Shown in pieces: positions 22,814 through 33,893 of a stretch of DNA of 64,000 nucleotides. Both the position numbers and the translations under genes were made by a program. Origin of the DNA: Monomorium pharaonis (taxonomy: Eukaryota > Arthropoda > Insecta > Hymenoptera > Formicidae); assembly GCF_013373865.1 (NCBI RefSeq), contig NC_050471.1, positions 13,458,983 through 13,522,982 on the forward strand, in the 5' to 3' direction. The notes under the pieces are model-generated. The model did not search any database. It saw only the letters and a program-made list of their open reading frames with translations, and was not told the origin of the DNA. Numbering within the stretch: the first letter of the stretch is position 1; the number at the start of each line of letters is the position of its first letter.

Positions 22814-23420
22814 TGTTACGTCCGGCAGACTCCACGATTTCCCTTCGTCAGAGGAACAAATAAAACTAAAGAAATTCCGTTTCAACGGTCTCCGATAATT
22901 TTTTACGCGTTTAGGATTAGTCTGTTAGGAACGTAATGACAAACATAGATGGACAAAACGACCAAGTAGATAATTCCGACTCCTTTTGAATATAGAGTCA
23001 ACAAATAATAAATTCTGAAGATAGAAATTCAAAAACAAACATGGAATCTAAGCAAAGTTTCACGTTTCCTCACAAAAAATGAGCAATAAAGTATCTAAAC
23101 ATAAGCAAAAAATAAATAACCGTTTCCTCCATCTGCAACCTATATCGTAGCACGTCAAGCACGATAGAAAAAATTATTTATCTCTTAAATCCAAAGGGAA
23201 GATAACCTACGCGATAGGTCGGATCCCTTCGATAAAATTAAAGGAATGTGGGAGGAAACAGAGAAACTTTCGACAGAGTACTCAACGTATGATTGGTCAA
23301 AAGAGAAAATTATTTTTCCAATAAGAAAACGTAGAATTCACCCACCACACAATCCTGAAAAAAAATCCTACCAATTAGAATATTTGAACCATCTACATCT
23401 GGATCCTCCCCTTGTAAGAC

Positions 23421-23475
<55 letters not shown>

Positions 23476-24620
23476 CCAAATCTTGAAGAAAATCAGTCAG
23501 TAATAGTTGAGCTGTCAGTAATAATAGTAGTAGCAGTCAGTAGTCAGTTAGTTTATAGTAATAGAAATAATCATGTAGAATCAGTGCGCGAATAAAGTTT
23601 AGTGTCGTTCCATCCAGTCAAGAAATCCCTTCGATTCCAACGGATCTATTCGAGAACCAGTAATAATGAGTAAGTCCCACAATCACAATTTCTTTTGTTT
23701 TTACGTTACACATCTACTCCCTTCTGTTTTAATTCTTTAAGACACCCTCCTATTATTTATAAATAATTCTCTCTTAGAGTTTTTCGTCCCCCTTCTTTAC
23801 CCGGTTTGCGGATGCGAGCCCTGCAGCTCGAGAGTCCGACCGGTTGTTCCGGTGCGCGGATTCAGAGACGGTCATTCGAGAGTCCGACCGGGCGTTCTGG
23901 TGCGCGGATTCAGAGCCTATTGCTCGAGAGTCCGATTGGCCGTTCCGGTGCGCGGATTCAGAGGCTGTTGCTCGAGAGTCCGACCGGCCGTTCCGGTACG
24001 CGAATTCCGCTCTTAATGTTCGAATAAACCCTTCGTCTATTTCTTTGCTCCGAGTTTACCGTTAATACTGTAGAATTAAAAAACAAAAATCTCTTTGTTT
24101 CCCTTTCTCCGCCCACTATATACTTATTTAATATTTGTACAACTATATTCATACTCACTATGCATTTTAATTTCGATTATACCGTTATTACAAATTGTCA
24201 AACCACGACTTCAGCGTTTATTTGTATTTCTTTTTATTTTCATTTTTATTTATTATTAGAATAAATACTTTTGTTAATTTTATGTAAAACTTTATCATTT
24301 ATTTCAATTAATAACGACCTCGCCTATCCCGAACAAAGACTGCATCTGGTCCGATCCCGAGTTTAAGCAATTCAATTCGTTGACTCGAAACTTGGACCGA
24401 CGGACGTACGACTCGAAACGGGTTATAGCGGGCCTATCGGCACGTTGACCTATATTTTTGAGTCATAAAAAGTGCGTTCGAAAAGGCACATACCCTCCTT
24501 AAACTGTGTGCCTACGGGAATTCTACACGTTTTGTTACGTTCTTCCCTGCCTTACCTGTTCTCCCGGAAATATCCTTCCTACCGAATAAAGAGTTAAATC
24601 CTATAAGGCTGGACGTAACA
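22814..24620 (+). mobile_element. Solo LTR, 1807 bp (copy B of the TGTTACGTCC family)
   Basis: The unit starts TGTTACGTCCGGCAGACTCC and ends GGCTGGACGTAACA, with ATTT on both sides (22810-22813 and 24621-24624). It contains a (TA)n tract (23427-23471), a 48-bp minisatellite and a polyadenylation-like AATAAAG near the 3' end. The same sequence is found at 1-1102 and, inverted, at 48256-50254. There is no internal domain, so it is a solo LTR. Gypsy-class origin is inferred from the 4-bp duplication and end type. Confidence 0.85.
23829..24018 (+). repeat. 48-bp minisatellite, four units, inside LTR copy B
   Basis: CGAGAGTCCGAC recurs at 23829, 23877, 23925 and 23973, giving a 48-bp step. The block occupies the place taken by the unrelated 45-bp minisatellite in copies A and C. 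Confidence 0.85.
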
Positions 24621-26134
24621 ATTTCTAAAAAAATCTAAAAAATTCTTAGTATTATTCAGAAATTTTTTTCCATAGTATACTGCAATATTTTGAAAATTTT
24701 CATTCAATAATTTCTTAAAAAATTTGAAAAATTCTTTATATTTCTCAGAAATTGTCATATATAAAAATATTGAAATATTTTAAGAATTCTCATTTAGTCA
24801 TTTATGAAAAAATTTGAAAAATTTGTTATATTTCTCAAAAATTGTCATATATAAAGATGTTGAAATATTCTAAGAATTCTCATTCAGTCATTTCTGAAAA
24901 AATTTAAACAATTTTTAATATTTTTTTAGAATTTTTCAAAATTTTTCAGAATTTTTCAGAAATATGGAAGATGAAAAATTCTGAAAAAATTTTTGAAAAA
25001 ATATGAGAAATTTTTCCACCAGGGTAAATTCACATATAAGTGAAATTTTCTGGTGTGTATACAGTTTTCAGCCGCTGTACTAGAGCCGCCATATTGGCTT
25101 TTTCAAAACGCCAGTGCTTTCGAAAGTTAAAATTATAAGCTACATTTTGGTCACTAGTAGAAAGTTTTAAGATTTTTTTGTAATGGAAGGAGGGGGGGGT
25201 CCGATTGACAGAGAATGCCCCATATATATACAGGGTGTTTGGTAAAGATTTATGCAATTTTTATAAGCAGGTTGAGCGCATTAAGCTGAACAGAAAAGTC
25301 CTTATCGTTTTTCCATTTTCGCAATAGTTAACAAGTTAGTGACTTGTAAAATTTTCTGTATTAGCCCGGCCTACCGGCAAATGCAAGCACGCCGAGCGCG
25401 CGACCGCGGCGGCCGCCCCTCCCTAGCGCTTGAACCTTGTGATTGCTAGGCGCGCGGGGAGTTGTTACAACAAGCGGCAATGGCTACACACAATGTGTAC
25501 GTGTACATACATGTGTACAAAAAAATATCAGTTCTAATGCTTAAAGAAGCAATTACTAAATTTATTTTTTTTAATAAATAATGATTATTTTTAATAAAAA
25601 ATTTTTTTTGGTGATAGTTTTAAATGTCGTAAACTGTCATAAATTTTAAAAGAAACTATTATCATGTGCTCAAAAACAAATTTATCCTTCTTTAAACAAC
25701 ATTAGAAAATTTTATCGATTAGAATGGAAATAACAACCAAATAAAATGTTTGTTTCAACTTTATATTCTTAATTAAAAATTAAATAACGAGGATATTTAT
25801 ATTTTTAATAAAATTAATCCTTGTGATAGACTTATAATACACAGAAAAAACTTTATGGTAAAAATTACTATGGTAAGTAGTAAACGCGTGACAAGGAGGA
25901 ATTATGAAAATTTTTATTATGTTTTTTATCAAATTACGATAATATTTACACTACTTATATGATATAACTCTCTGAAATTTCTTCTTACAGTTCGTGGTTA
26001 CTATCATAAATAATAAATCATACAAAATTTTACTATAAAATTTTCTCCGTGTAGATTTACAAATATATGAATTTATTAAATATTTGAAAACTTATAAACA
26101 ATATTTATTTAATTCAAGAAAATTTTAGTATGTA

Positions 26135-26174
<40 letters not shown>

Positions 26175-26227
26175 ATACACGAAAATGTTAAACATTATTT
26201 GTTTTGTGTAAAGTGAGATGTTTATTA

Positions 26228-27128
26228 CACAGGCACACAAAAAAAAAAGTGGTTGGTCCGGCGGACTAGACTAGTCAATCCTCATGTATTTCGACCCGCT
26301 GAATCCGAATCTAAGGTCAGAATTGCAAAGTTAGCTCGCATTTTCAAAGCACAAAAAAAATTCTTTTTTAATTACACAGGCACGCAAAAAAAAAGTGGTT
26401 GGTCCGGCGGACTAGACTAGTCAATCCTTATGTATTTCGATCCGCTGAATCCGAATCTAAGATCAGAATTGCAAAATTAGCTCGCATTTTCTAACCTCAA
26501 AAAAATTTTTTTTTTAAATATTGGTCCGGTGGGCCAGACTAGTCAATTCTTATGTATTTTGACCTGCTGAATCCGAATCCAAGGTCAGAATTGCAAAGTT
26601 AGCTCGCATTTCCTAACCTAAAAAAATTTTTTTTTGAGATTAGGAAAAAATGAGCTAATTCAGCAATTCTGACCTTGGATTTGGATTCAGCGGGTCAAAA
26701 TACATAAGGATAGACTAGTCTGGTCCGCCGGACCAACATTAAAAAAAAATTTTTTTTTGAGGTTAGGAAAAAATGAGCCAATTCAGCAATTCTGATCTTG
26801 GATTTGGATTTAGCGGGTCAAAATACATAAGAATAAACTAGTCTGGTTTGCCGGACCAACATTAAAAAAAAATTTTTTTTTTTAGGTTAAGAAATGCGAG
26901 CTAACTTTGCAATTCTGACCTTGGATTCGGATTTAGCGGGTCAAAATACATAAGGATTGACTAGTCTGGCCCACCAGACCAATATTTAAAAAAAAAATTT
27001 TTTGAGGTTAGAAAATGCGAGCTAACTTTGCAATTCTGACCTTAGATTCGGATTCAGCGGGTCAAAATACATAAGGATTGACTAGTCTAGTCCGCCGGAC
27101 CAACCACTTTTTTTTTTGTGTGCCTGTG
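26228..27128. mobile_element. CACAGG-family MITE cluster, copy 2
   Basis: The unit starts CACAGGCACAC and ends GTGTGCCTGTG, flanked by TTA on both sides. It contains at least six tandem or inverted repeats of a ~130-bp block with GGTCCG(G/C)CGGAC and ATGTATTTCGACCCGCTGAA, plus a nested second start at 26375. The block runs forward in the left half and reversed in the right half. This is a palindromic multimer of one MITE. Confidence 0.75.
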
Positions 27129-27367
27129 TTATCAATAGAATATTCTTTTCAATCGTTAAAAATAAGATAATTATTAAAAAAAAATAAAATTGAAAATGAA
27201 TAATTGATTTTCTTAAAACTAGAATCATATTTTTCCACGTGTGCGTGTATTGTATAGTAATCAGCATGAATAATAATAGTGATATAAAATCGCGAACTAA
27301 GGAATGATTATTCATTTTCCTGTCACAAAGTGATTATCCTTTTCTCGCGTATGTACGTACATACACC

Positions 27368-27368
27368 A

Positions 27369-27451
<83 letters not shown>

Positions 27452-27472
27452 AAAAACACACACACACATTAC
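27368..27472. repeat. (AC)n microsatellite
   Basis: About 100 bp of CA repeats with one interruption. Its inverted partner at 26138-26172 is much shorter, so the tract has expanded after the palindrome formed. Confidence 0.9.
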
Positions 27473-28432
27473 ACACTAAATTTTCTTAAATTAAATAAAT
27501 ATTGTTTTCAAACATTTAATAAATTCACATATTCGTAAATCTACACGGAGAAAATTTTATAGTAAAATTATGTATGATTTATTGTTTATGATAGTAACCA
27601 CGAATTGTAAGAAGAAATTTCAGAGAGTTATATCATATAAGTAGTGTAAATATTATCTTGTAGTAATTTGATAAAAAACATAATAAAAATTTTCATAATT
27701 CTTCCTTGTCACGCGTTTACTACTTACCATAGTAATTTTTACCATAAAGTTTTTTTCGTGTATTATAAGTCTATCACAAGGATTAATTTTATTAAAAATA
27801 TAAATATCCTTGTTATTTAATTTTTAATTAAGAATATAAAGTTGAAACAAACATTTTATTTGGTTGTTATTTCCATTCTAATCGATAAAATTTTCTAATG
27901 TTGTTTAAAGAAGGATAAATTTGTTTTTAAGCACATGATAATAGCTTCTTTTAAAATTTATGACAGTTTACAACATTTAAGACTATCAACAAAAAAAATT
28001 TTTTATTAAAAATAATCATTATTTATTAAAAAAAATAAATTTAGTAATTGCTTCTTTAAGCATTAGAACTGATATTTTTTGTACACATATATGTACACAT
28101 ACACATTGTGCGTAGCCATTGCCACTTGTTGTAACAACTCCCTCCGCGCGCCTAGCAATCTCAAGGTTCAAGCGCTAGGGAGGGGCGGCCGCCGCGGTCG
28201 GGCGCTCGGCGTGCTTGCATTTGCCAGTAGGCCGGGCTAATACAGAAAATTTTACAAGTCTATAACTCGTTAACTATTGCGAAAATGGAAAAACGATAAG
28301 GACTTTTCTGTTCAGCTTAATGCGCTCTACCTGCTTATAAAAATTGCATAAATCTTTACCAAACAGCCTGTATATATGTATATGTATATATATTTATTTA
28401 TGTGTGTGTAATGTTTTTTGTTTGCAATATAG

Positions 28433-28929
28433 GTTTTAGATGGTCTTGTGAAGCAATTTTGCTGTTGTTGGAGGAATACAGACAGCGAGAACAAAATATG
28501 TCCTCAGGAAAAATTAGCCACAAAAGTGCATGGGAACAAATTGCTCAAACATTGCAAAGTAAGGGATACATGGTTACAGCAAGACAATGCAACACGAGAG
28601 TTAATACTATGAAAAGAATGTATAAAACAATAAAAGATCACAATAAAAAATCAGGAAATGATAAGCGATCGTGGCATTATTATGATGTAAGTGTGGTGTA
28701 TACATGACTGAAATGATAAAATCGTGATTAATTTTTTTATTTAGACACAAGTTCATAATATTTTTTTAATTGTTTAAGTGATGGAGAATTTTCTCGGAGA
28801 GAAGCCGTATATGGTACCTTTGTTGACCATTTCTTCCACTAGTGAAGTAACAGAAAAACCAGCAAGTATTGACTCTGCATTTACTAAATCAAGTATTGCC
28901 ACTGTGCTTGGAAAGTCAACATGTAATTA
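28433..28929 (+). pseudogene. SANT/Myb-like DNA-binding gene copy, probably broken
   Basis: An exon at 28433-28686 lies between an acceptor (GCAATATAG) and a donor (GTAAGTG). It encodes a trihelix/SANT-type domain: W-S-C-E-A-I-L-L-L-L near the start, then an ARQCNTRVNTMKRMYK segment, then a DHNKKSGN turn and a terminal RSWHYYD. A second exon-like stretch at 28779-28929 resembles the next exon of the gene at 61539 (both encode ME/DN-F/L-x-x-K-P followed by a serine-rich tail). Joining the two gives an immediate TGA in the required phase, and upstream exons are missing, replaced by the 25-28 kb palindrome. The protein would be nuclear. I read it as a degenerate paralogue. Confidence 0.6.
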
Positions 28930-29371
28930 GTTTATTGTGATTTAAATTAGAACTTTTGATAGTACTTGAATCCAAGTTCTAGCAAAAGATACAAAATTTT
29001 TTAAATAAAAAGAGGTGAAAAAAATGTGTGTATATTTACAAGTAAACGTAAGCACGCAGAAAATGAAGAGAGAGAGAGAAAGAAAGAGAAAGAAGACACA
29101 GAGAAAAAATAGAGATAAAAAAAAATTATTAGAAAAATTGGACAAAATAATTGAAAAACTGTAAAACAATCTGCAATGCACTCACGCGAAGGTCCAAACT
29201 TTTACTTTTTTTAAAAACTATTTTTTGTTTACTCACGAAAACGTAAACTTTTACTTTTTTATAAACTATATTTCTTGTTTACTCGCGAAGGCGTAAACTT
29301 ACTTTTTATAAAACTACGTTTTTTGTTTACTCATAAAAGCATAAACTGTTTTACATTTTTTGTTTGTTATG
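28930..29371. repeat. Purine tract and ~50-bp tandem repeat
   Basis: A GA-rich tract lies at 29064-29120. From about 29180 to 29345, three to four units of roughly 50 bp each carry GTTTACTC, then a RCGTAAACTT-like core (GTTTAC at 29227, 29277 and 29325). No coding content is seen. Confidence 0.65.
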
Positions 29372-31522
29372 TGTTACGTCCGGCCGAGATTTCGAGCCGG
29401 CCGTCACGATCCAGGCGAGAATCGCGCCTTGCAACGACGCGTTGCCACGACAACGTACGCCGACGAATTCACGCGCTCACGGTGCCGGGCCCGAGCGATC
29501 ACGCGCTGCGAACGTGCGGGCCACTCTACCGGCACGCACGCGCTAATTAAAAGCGATAATTCTTAGCGAACCACACTAGATATCGCGAAAACACAAAAAG
29601 GGGAGTAATCCTCCCCCTAGCCGGCTTCCCCCTGAGGCGCCTCAAAACCGGGGATTTAATAGCAAGCGCGTAAATCATCCAATTAACAGGACGAATTAAT
29701 TACTCTTCGAGAAAGAAACGGGCGAACGCTCCCGCTAGCGTCGACGCAGCCACGCTCGCGTGGGACCGTTTGGAGTAGGATATTAGGTGCCCAACGCCCT
29801 TAATTAATCGATAACGAGCTAAATGAAATTGAACACGCGGAGAAGCACGCTGCGCCTCCGTGTTCCAGAATTTCACTATTTTAAACTCTATTCATAAAAA
29901 CCCGAATAAGGAATGCAAGCGATTGCAAGGAGCGTGCGATAGTCGCACGCCCCGCGACCCAAAATTACAAATGGGAAAGCGGAATTTCATCTGGTGACCA
30001 TAGAATCGGACACGCTAATTCATTAATTGCCGAATTACGTGACAGGCACTGAATGATTTACTGCTCTCCTTTCCACTGCTTCCTTTCTCTTTACCCCCGA
30101 ACTCCCTCGGTTGGGAGTATAAAAGCCGCGAATTTCGTGCGAAAGGAGAGATTTTGCCTCCTCGTCTCACGCCGAAAGGTCGTTTGACATATTTCGCATT
30201 GTCGTGTAAAGACTTAGAATATTTTCGCATCGTCAAGTAAAGACTTAGAATTCTCCCTCACACTACTAATTCATTTTATTATTTTATAGTTAACAATTTC
30301 CGATCTCCGTGATCGTGCGTGCGTGCGAGTGCGACTGTAATAGTGCAATCAACGAATTGTAAAGGTGCGAGTTCTCTCTTCTTTTTTTTATTTTATTAAA
30401 ATCGCTACAGTTATAGCAAGCAAGTTCTTTTCTTTTTTCGTGCGTTCCGTTCTCGAGTCGTGGAGTGTCGTGCGACAACGGTGGTGCTTCGATCATTTGT
30501 GAAATACAACTTCCTCTCATAGACAGTGAACTTGGCGCTGAGCTGTAGTTCCGTAAGCAAATCAGTGGCCCCCGTCACTCGCAGAGTGAGCGCGTTCGCG
30601 TTCTCTCGTGGCACGCGGGAGGATCGTCTGCCTCGTTCAACTATCTCTCTCTGTCGCCCTCCTATCCATTCGAGGACGAACGTTGCGGGAAAGTGCGCGC
30701 TGGAAAGTGTACGCCCTTCCCCGTCAACCGGCCCTGCGAAAGTCGAAAGACTCTAGCGTGGGCGCGGGATAGGCGGCGCGCGTTCGCGTTCCGACAAAAC
30801 CGACAGCACCGGAGCGGACGCCAAATACGGTGCCGCTACCTAACCAGGCGCCTCCACCCGAACTCATGGTGTGAGGTATATGTCCCTCGATCCTCTTTCT
30901 ATCCACGCCTCCGGGTGATCCAGCGTCCTCAGGACCTACGAAGATAAAATCAGAATTATAAATTAAAACTCCGCGAAATTAATCGTCAATTATACAATAT
31001 AAAATAAAATCGTGAGAACTGAGATATGGCAGTCTCCCCTGCAGATGGGAAAATCCCGCAGGTGTGGACGACGGGCGCGATTGAGGCGGCTCGTTGAATT
31101 ATTGAAGGGGGACACGAAGGGCAGCGGGCAGTCTTCCCGAGAGCCCGCGGCAGGGTCGTCGCTCGAGTCACCCGCGCCCCCGGATGTATCAGGGGCCTGC
31201 AAACTGATTCCGCGCGCCGGCAGCCCCGAACAGTCGCAGTCAGAGGAGCCATTCGACTTCTCCAGACCGGTCGTAGTGCGCCTGGAGGCATTAGCCCCTA
31301 GGACTCGCCTCCCCAGCAAATTGACCTTAATAGGGCCAAAATAAAATAAAATAAAAGAAACTCAGTCATAAAAACCGCTATAATTTTTTTACGCACACTC
31401 CACTTTCATAATCCGCTGCTTCTATTCGCGCTCTCTCTCTCCGTTTCCGCTCGGCGGAGTAGAGCAAATACTAAAAATTAATAAAGGAAATAAACGATGC
31501 GATTCTTGGCCCCGCCGTAACA
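29372..31522 (+). mobile_element. Solo LTR, 2151 bp, GC-rich
   Basis: The unit starts TGTTACGTCCGGCCGAG and ends CCCCGCCGTAACA, flanked by TATG on both sides (29368-29371 and 31523-31526). It is clearly more GC-rich than its surroundings. A TATA-like GTATAAAAG lies at about 30118 and AATAAAATAAAATAAAAG at about 31341. It shares only the terminal bases with copies A-C, so it is a different family with the same LTR ends. The small frames inside have no recognisable motif. Confidence 0.8.
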
Positions 31523-31526
31523 TATG

Positions 31527-32009
31527 TATAAACAATTTTATTTTAAAATGGCAATTATTTTTAAGAACAAGTGTGATATTATGTATAAGATTTTTATTTG
31601 TAATACTTGTGATATTACATTTAATATTAACTTGTGATACATAAAATACAAAATATATTGATATAAATATAATTCTTTACATTTTTATAATAAAAGTATT
31701 TTCCACATATTTATCACTTTCGACATTTTTTTATGCAACCTCCAGTATATTTTCAACGACTAGCAACAAATAGTTCTATTAATTTAATGATAAATGGATA
31801 TTTGAAAAAATATTAATACTAAAAAACATTAAAATAGAGATTAAGTTTAAAATAAAATAATTCTAGATTTCAAAAAAATAAAATTACGCTTTAATGTTTT
31901 TAGTTGTTCATTAAATGTATAGTTAAATTTCAAATAAAATAGATATTGCAAACATAATTCTAAATATTTTTCTGAATAAATGTTTCATATAAAAATACCC
32001 AAATAGCAC
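31527..32009. other. AT-rich DNA without recognised features
   Basis: No gene or repeat that I can support. Confidence 0.5.
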
Positions 32010-32465
32010 AGGACGTCCTCAGGATCATCCTGAGTATGTCCCGGGATGTCCTGGGATCTTGTCAGGATATAGTTGTATTATTATAAATATTGTATATAAA
32101 TATTTTATGTATAAAATTGACTTTTAAAATAAGTTTACAATGTTAAGTTCTGTAATAGTATCAATTATAAGTTAAAATTCTACTCATATCTTGAGGACAT
32201 TCTTGGGATGTCCTGAGGATGTATTCTAGCTGAAAACGATATTCTTAAAATATTATGTAAAGAGTTTTATTAGCTACAAAATGTCTGAAGATGAACTTAA
32301 ATATGATGACTATATAGTCATTTTAGATAGCATAGAATGTTCTGAGAATATAATATCTTAAAGTCCTATGGATATCCTAAGACAATCCTCAGGATCGTAC
32401 GAAAATCCTTAGGACATCCTACGAAAGTCCTCGGGACATCCTACAAAAGTCCCCAAGACATCCTA
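32010..32465. repeat. Dispersed CCTCAGGAC-type repeat
   Basis: Variants of GGACATCCT, GTCCTCAGGA and their complements recur many times. They form a block around 32010-32060 and another around 32370-32465, the latter with a step of about 24 bp. They flank a less repetitive middle with a copy at 32195-32225. Inverted copies suggest a small palindromic element. Confidence 0.6.
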
Positions 32466-32589
32466 AGGCCGATATTCATAGTCAAATCTTATTTCAAGAT
32501 TGTCTCAAGCAATATCTTAAGATGCTAATATGGCTCTGTAATTGATTGATGGCATCTTAAGACAGTACTTAAGATAATCTTAAATATAA

Positions 32590-32716
32590 GGGCCTTCGCA
32601 CAGACTTTTGCATAACGCATAATGCAAGACACATAAGAAAATTAATCAATCAGAGTCGTTTATTAATTCTCTTATGCATTATGCATTTCGTGTTATGCAG
32701 AAGTCTGTGCGGGGAT
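32590..32716. mobile_element. Palindromic MITE, first of a tandem pair
   Basis: GGCCTTCGCACAGACTTTTG at the left is mirrored by AGAAGTCTGTGCGGGG at the right. The arms also contain GCATAACGCATAATGCA against GCATTATGCATTTCG. Confidence 0.7.
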
Positions 32717-32720
32717 CCTG

Positions 32721-32871
32721 AGGGCCGTTGCACAGACTTTTGCATAATGCATAACATAAATGCATAAGAATTTCGATTGGTTGAAATTCTTATGCACTTT
32801 GCTTATGGATTAATCAAATTGCTTATGTATGTACATACGTTATACGTTATGCAAAAGTGTGTGCGGGGTCC
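32721..32871. mobile_element. Palindromic MITE, second of a tandem pair
   Basis: GGGCCGTTGCACAGACTTTT at the left is mirrored by GCAAAAGTGTGTGCGGGGTC at the right. It belongs to the same family as the neighbour four bases upstream and differs from it in the centre. Confidence 0.7.
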
Positions 32872-33045
32872 TTAAGACTTGACTAATCGCAAGCAACCAG
32901 TTCAGTCGGCAGAAGGATCCAATTGGTTAATGGAAAAAAGATGGTAGAAGGTTAACTAATCGGATCACTGCATCTCTTTTCCGTCAGCCAATCGTCGCAG
33001 TGTAGATTCCGCATAGGAACTTAGCGCGGAAATAGCAGATCTTTT

Positions 33046-33092
33046 CCGGTTCGGCTGCTAACGCCAATCTGTGTTTATCGAGAAAAATGCAG
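33046..33092 (+). CDS. Possible TOP-type leader with two-codon first exon (ATG CAG)
   Basis: CTTTTCCGGTTCGG, a terminal-oligopyrimidine-like start, is followed 30 bases later by AGAAAAATGCAG and a perfect donor GTATGT at 33093. TOP leaders and minimal first coding exons are typical of ribosomal-protein genes, and MQ starts are known from ubiquitin-fusion ribosomal genes. A retrotransposon is inserted 125 bp into the presumed intron. I found no continuing exon in the window, so the gene may be a promoter fragment, a duplicate, or continue outside. Confidence 0.3.
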
Positions 33093-33217
33093 GTATGTTT
33101 TATCCAAGGTATTTCTTATCTTATTTAAACAATCAGCTCATATATTTAAGTGACATATTTATGCATAAAATAAAATAAAATATTTCTTATATATTTTGCT
33201 TATATTCTTGTGATATC

Positions 33218-33683
33218 TGTTACGTGTGAGATGCACGTAATGTGAGAGATAGATCGCACTGGTATTTTAAAGTATTTTATTCTAACGTTTTACAGACTTT
33301 CGTCTAACTTCTAGTGGTTTAGTACAGAGACTGACTCTAATCATCGAGAGGGATCCTTATATTAAAGTCGGAATAAGTTAGCATCGTCCAATCATAGGAA
33401 GTGCTCGTAAGGCGGAAATAGCTATTGGTTGATTTCTTAAAAAGGAGAGAATTTGATAATTGATATCTATGTCATAAAGAATAGTTTAGGTGGGATGCAG
33501 GATGTTTACAGGACGAGGAAACAGACAAATATTAAGTTTAAAAAGACCGTAGATAGAAAAGGTTATCAATAAGTAAGGATCTGGTATGACACATCGGGAT
33601 AGTTTTAAGACATAGTTTGTACAGAGTGATTAGATAGAAATATTTTAAAGAAGAGAATTTTTATCGTGTCTAGGCACGTAACA
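33218..33683 (-). repeat. 3' LTR of the errantivirus-like element
   Basis: A 466-bp TGTTACGTG...CACGTAACA unit. It matches 41182-41647 except for a G/A difference near 33575. In element orientation it is the downstream LTR, preceded by the polypurine tract. Confidence 0.95.
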
Positions 33684-33694
33684 CCTTCCCCCTT
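33684..33694 (-). other. Polypurine tract
   Basis: The minus strand reads AAGGGGGAAGG directly before the 3' LTR, the expected plus-strand primer of reverse transcription. Confidence 0.8.
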
Positions 33695-33893
33695 AAATTA
33701 AAGATCCTTCTTGATTTGACAAATTCTTATAATCTAGCGAATTACGATTACGGTGACATGATAACTTAATCTATTAATGTTCATACATAATACAGTTACA
33801 CCATTTCAGATTGATACATAAATGAAATTAAAATTGAAACCTTAAGACTAATATATGGTCTTACATACTAAAATCGCACGCAATAAAATTACA

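Larger units (their letters stand above)
22570..25010. repeat. Degenerate ~90-bp tandem repeat, interrupted by an LTR
   Basis: A unit with TGAAATATTCTAAGAATTC, CATTCAGTCATTTC and TTTCTCAGAAATTGTCATAT recurs at 24681, 24771 and 24861 with an exact 90-bp step. Poorer copies lie at about 22616, 22700 and 22791 on the other side of the solo LTR. Related AT-rich drift copies reach back to about 22010. Confidence 0.65.
21425..25226. mobile_element. Composite unit with ~160-bp terminal inverted repeats
   Basis: Inverted copies at 21425-21590 and 25065-25226 share a CATTCTCT(A/G)TCAA start, a C-run with CTCCTTCCATTAC, then ACTAGTGACCAAAATGTAG and an ATGGCGGC segment. Between them lie a 5S-derived sequence, a degenerate 90-bp tandem repeat and an inserted solo LTR. 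The outer right end touches the next palindrome at 25229. No transposase was found. Confidence 0.55.
25229..28371. mobile_element. 3.1-kb palindrome with central MITE cluster
   Basis: Arms of about 1.0 and 1.2 kb mirror each other from ACAGGGTGTTTGGTAAAGAT (left) to its complement near 28371. They share GAAAAGTCCTTATCG, a GC-rich GCGGCCGCC patch and a GTAAACGCGTGACAAGGA-like stretch. The left (GT)n at 26138-26172 is matched by a much longer (AC)n at 27368-27470. The centre, 26228-27128, is the CACAGG-family cluster. It has no coding content. It is related by layout to the element at 9917-10357. Confidence 0.7.

Noticed and set aside
30526..31344. GC-rich frames of 76-110 codons
   Set aside because: They are inside the 29372-31522 solo LTR and overlap on both strands without motifs.
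32010..32465. CRISPR-like spaced repeats
   Set aside because: Units vary, are inverted as well as direct, and there are no spacers of constant length; eukaryotic repeat.
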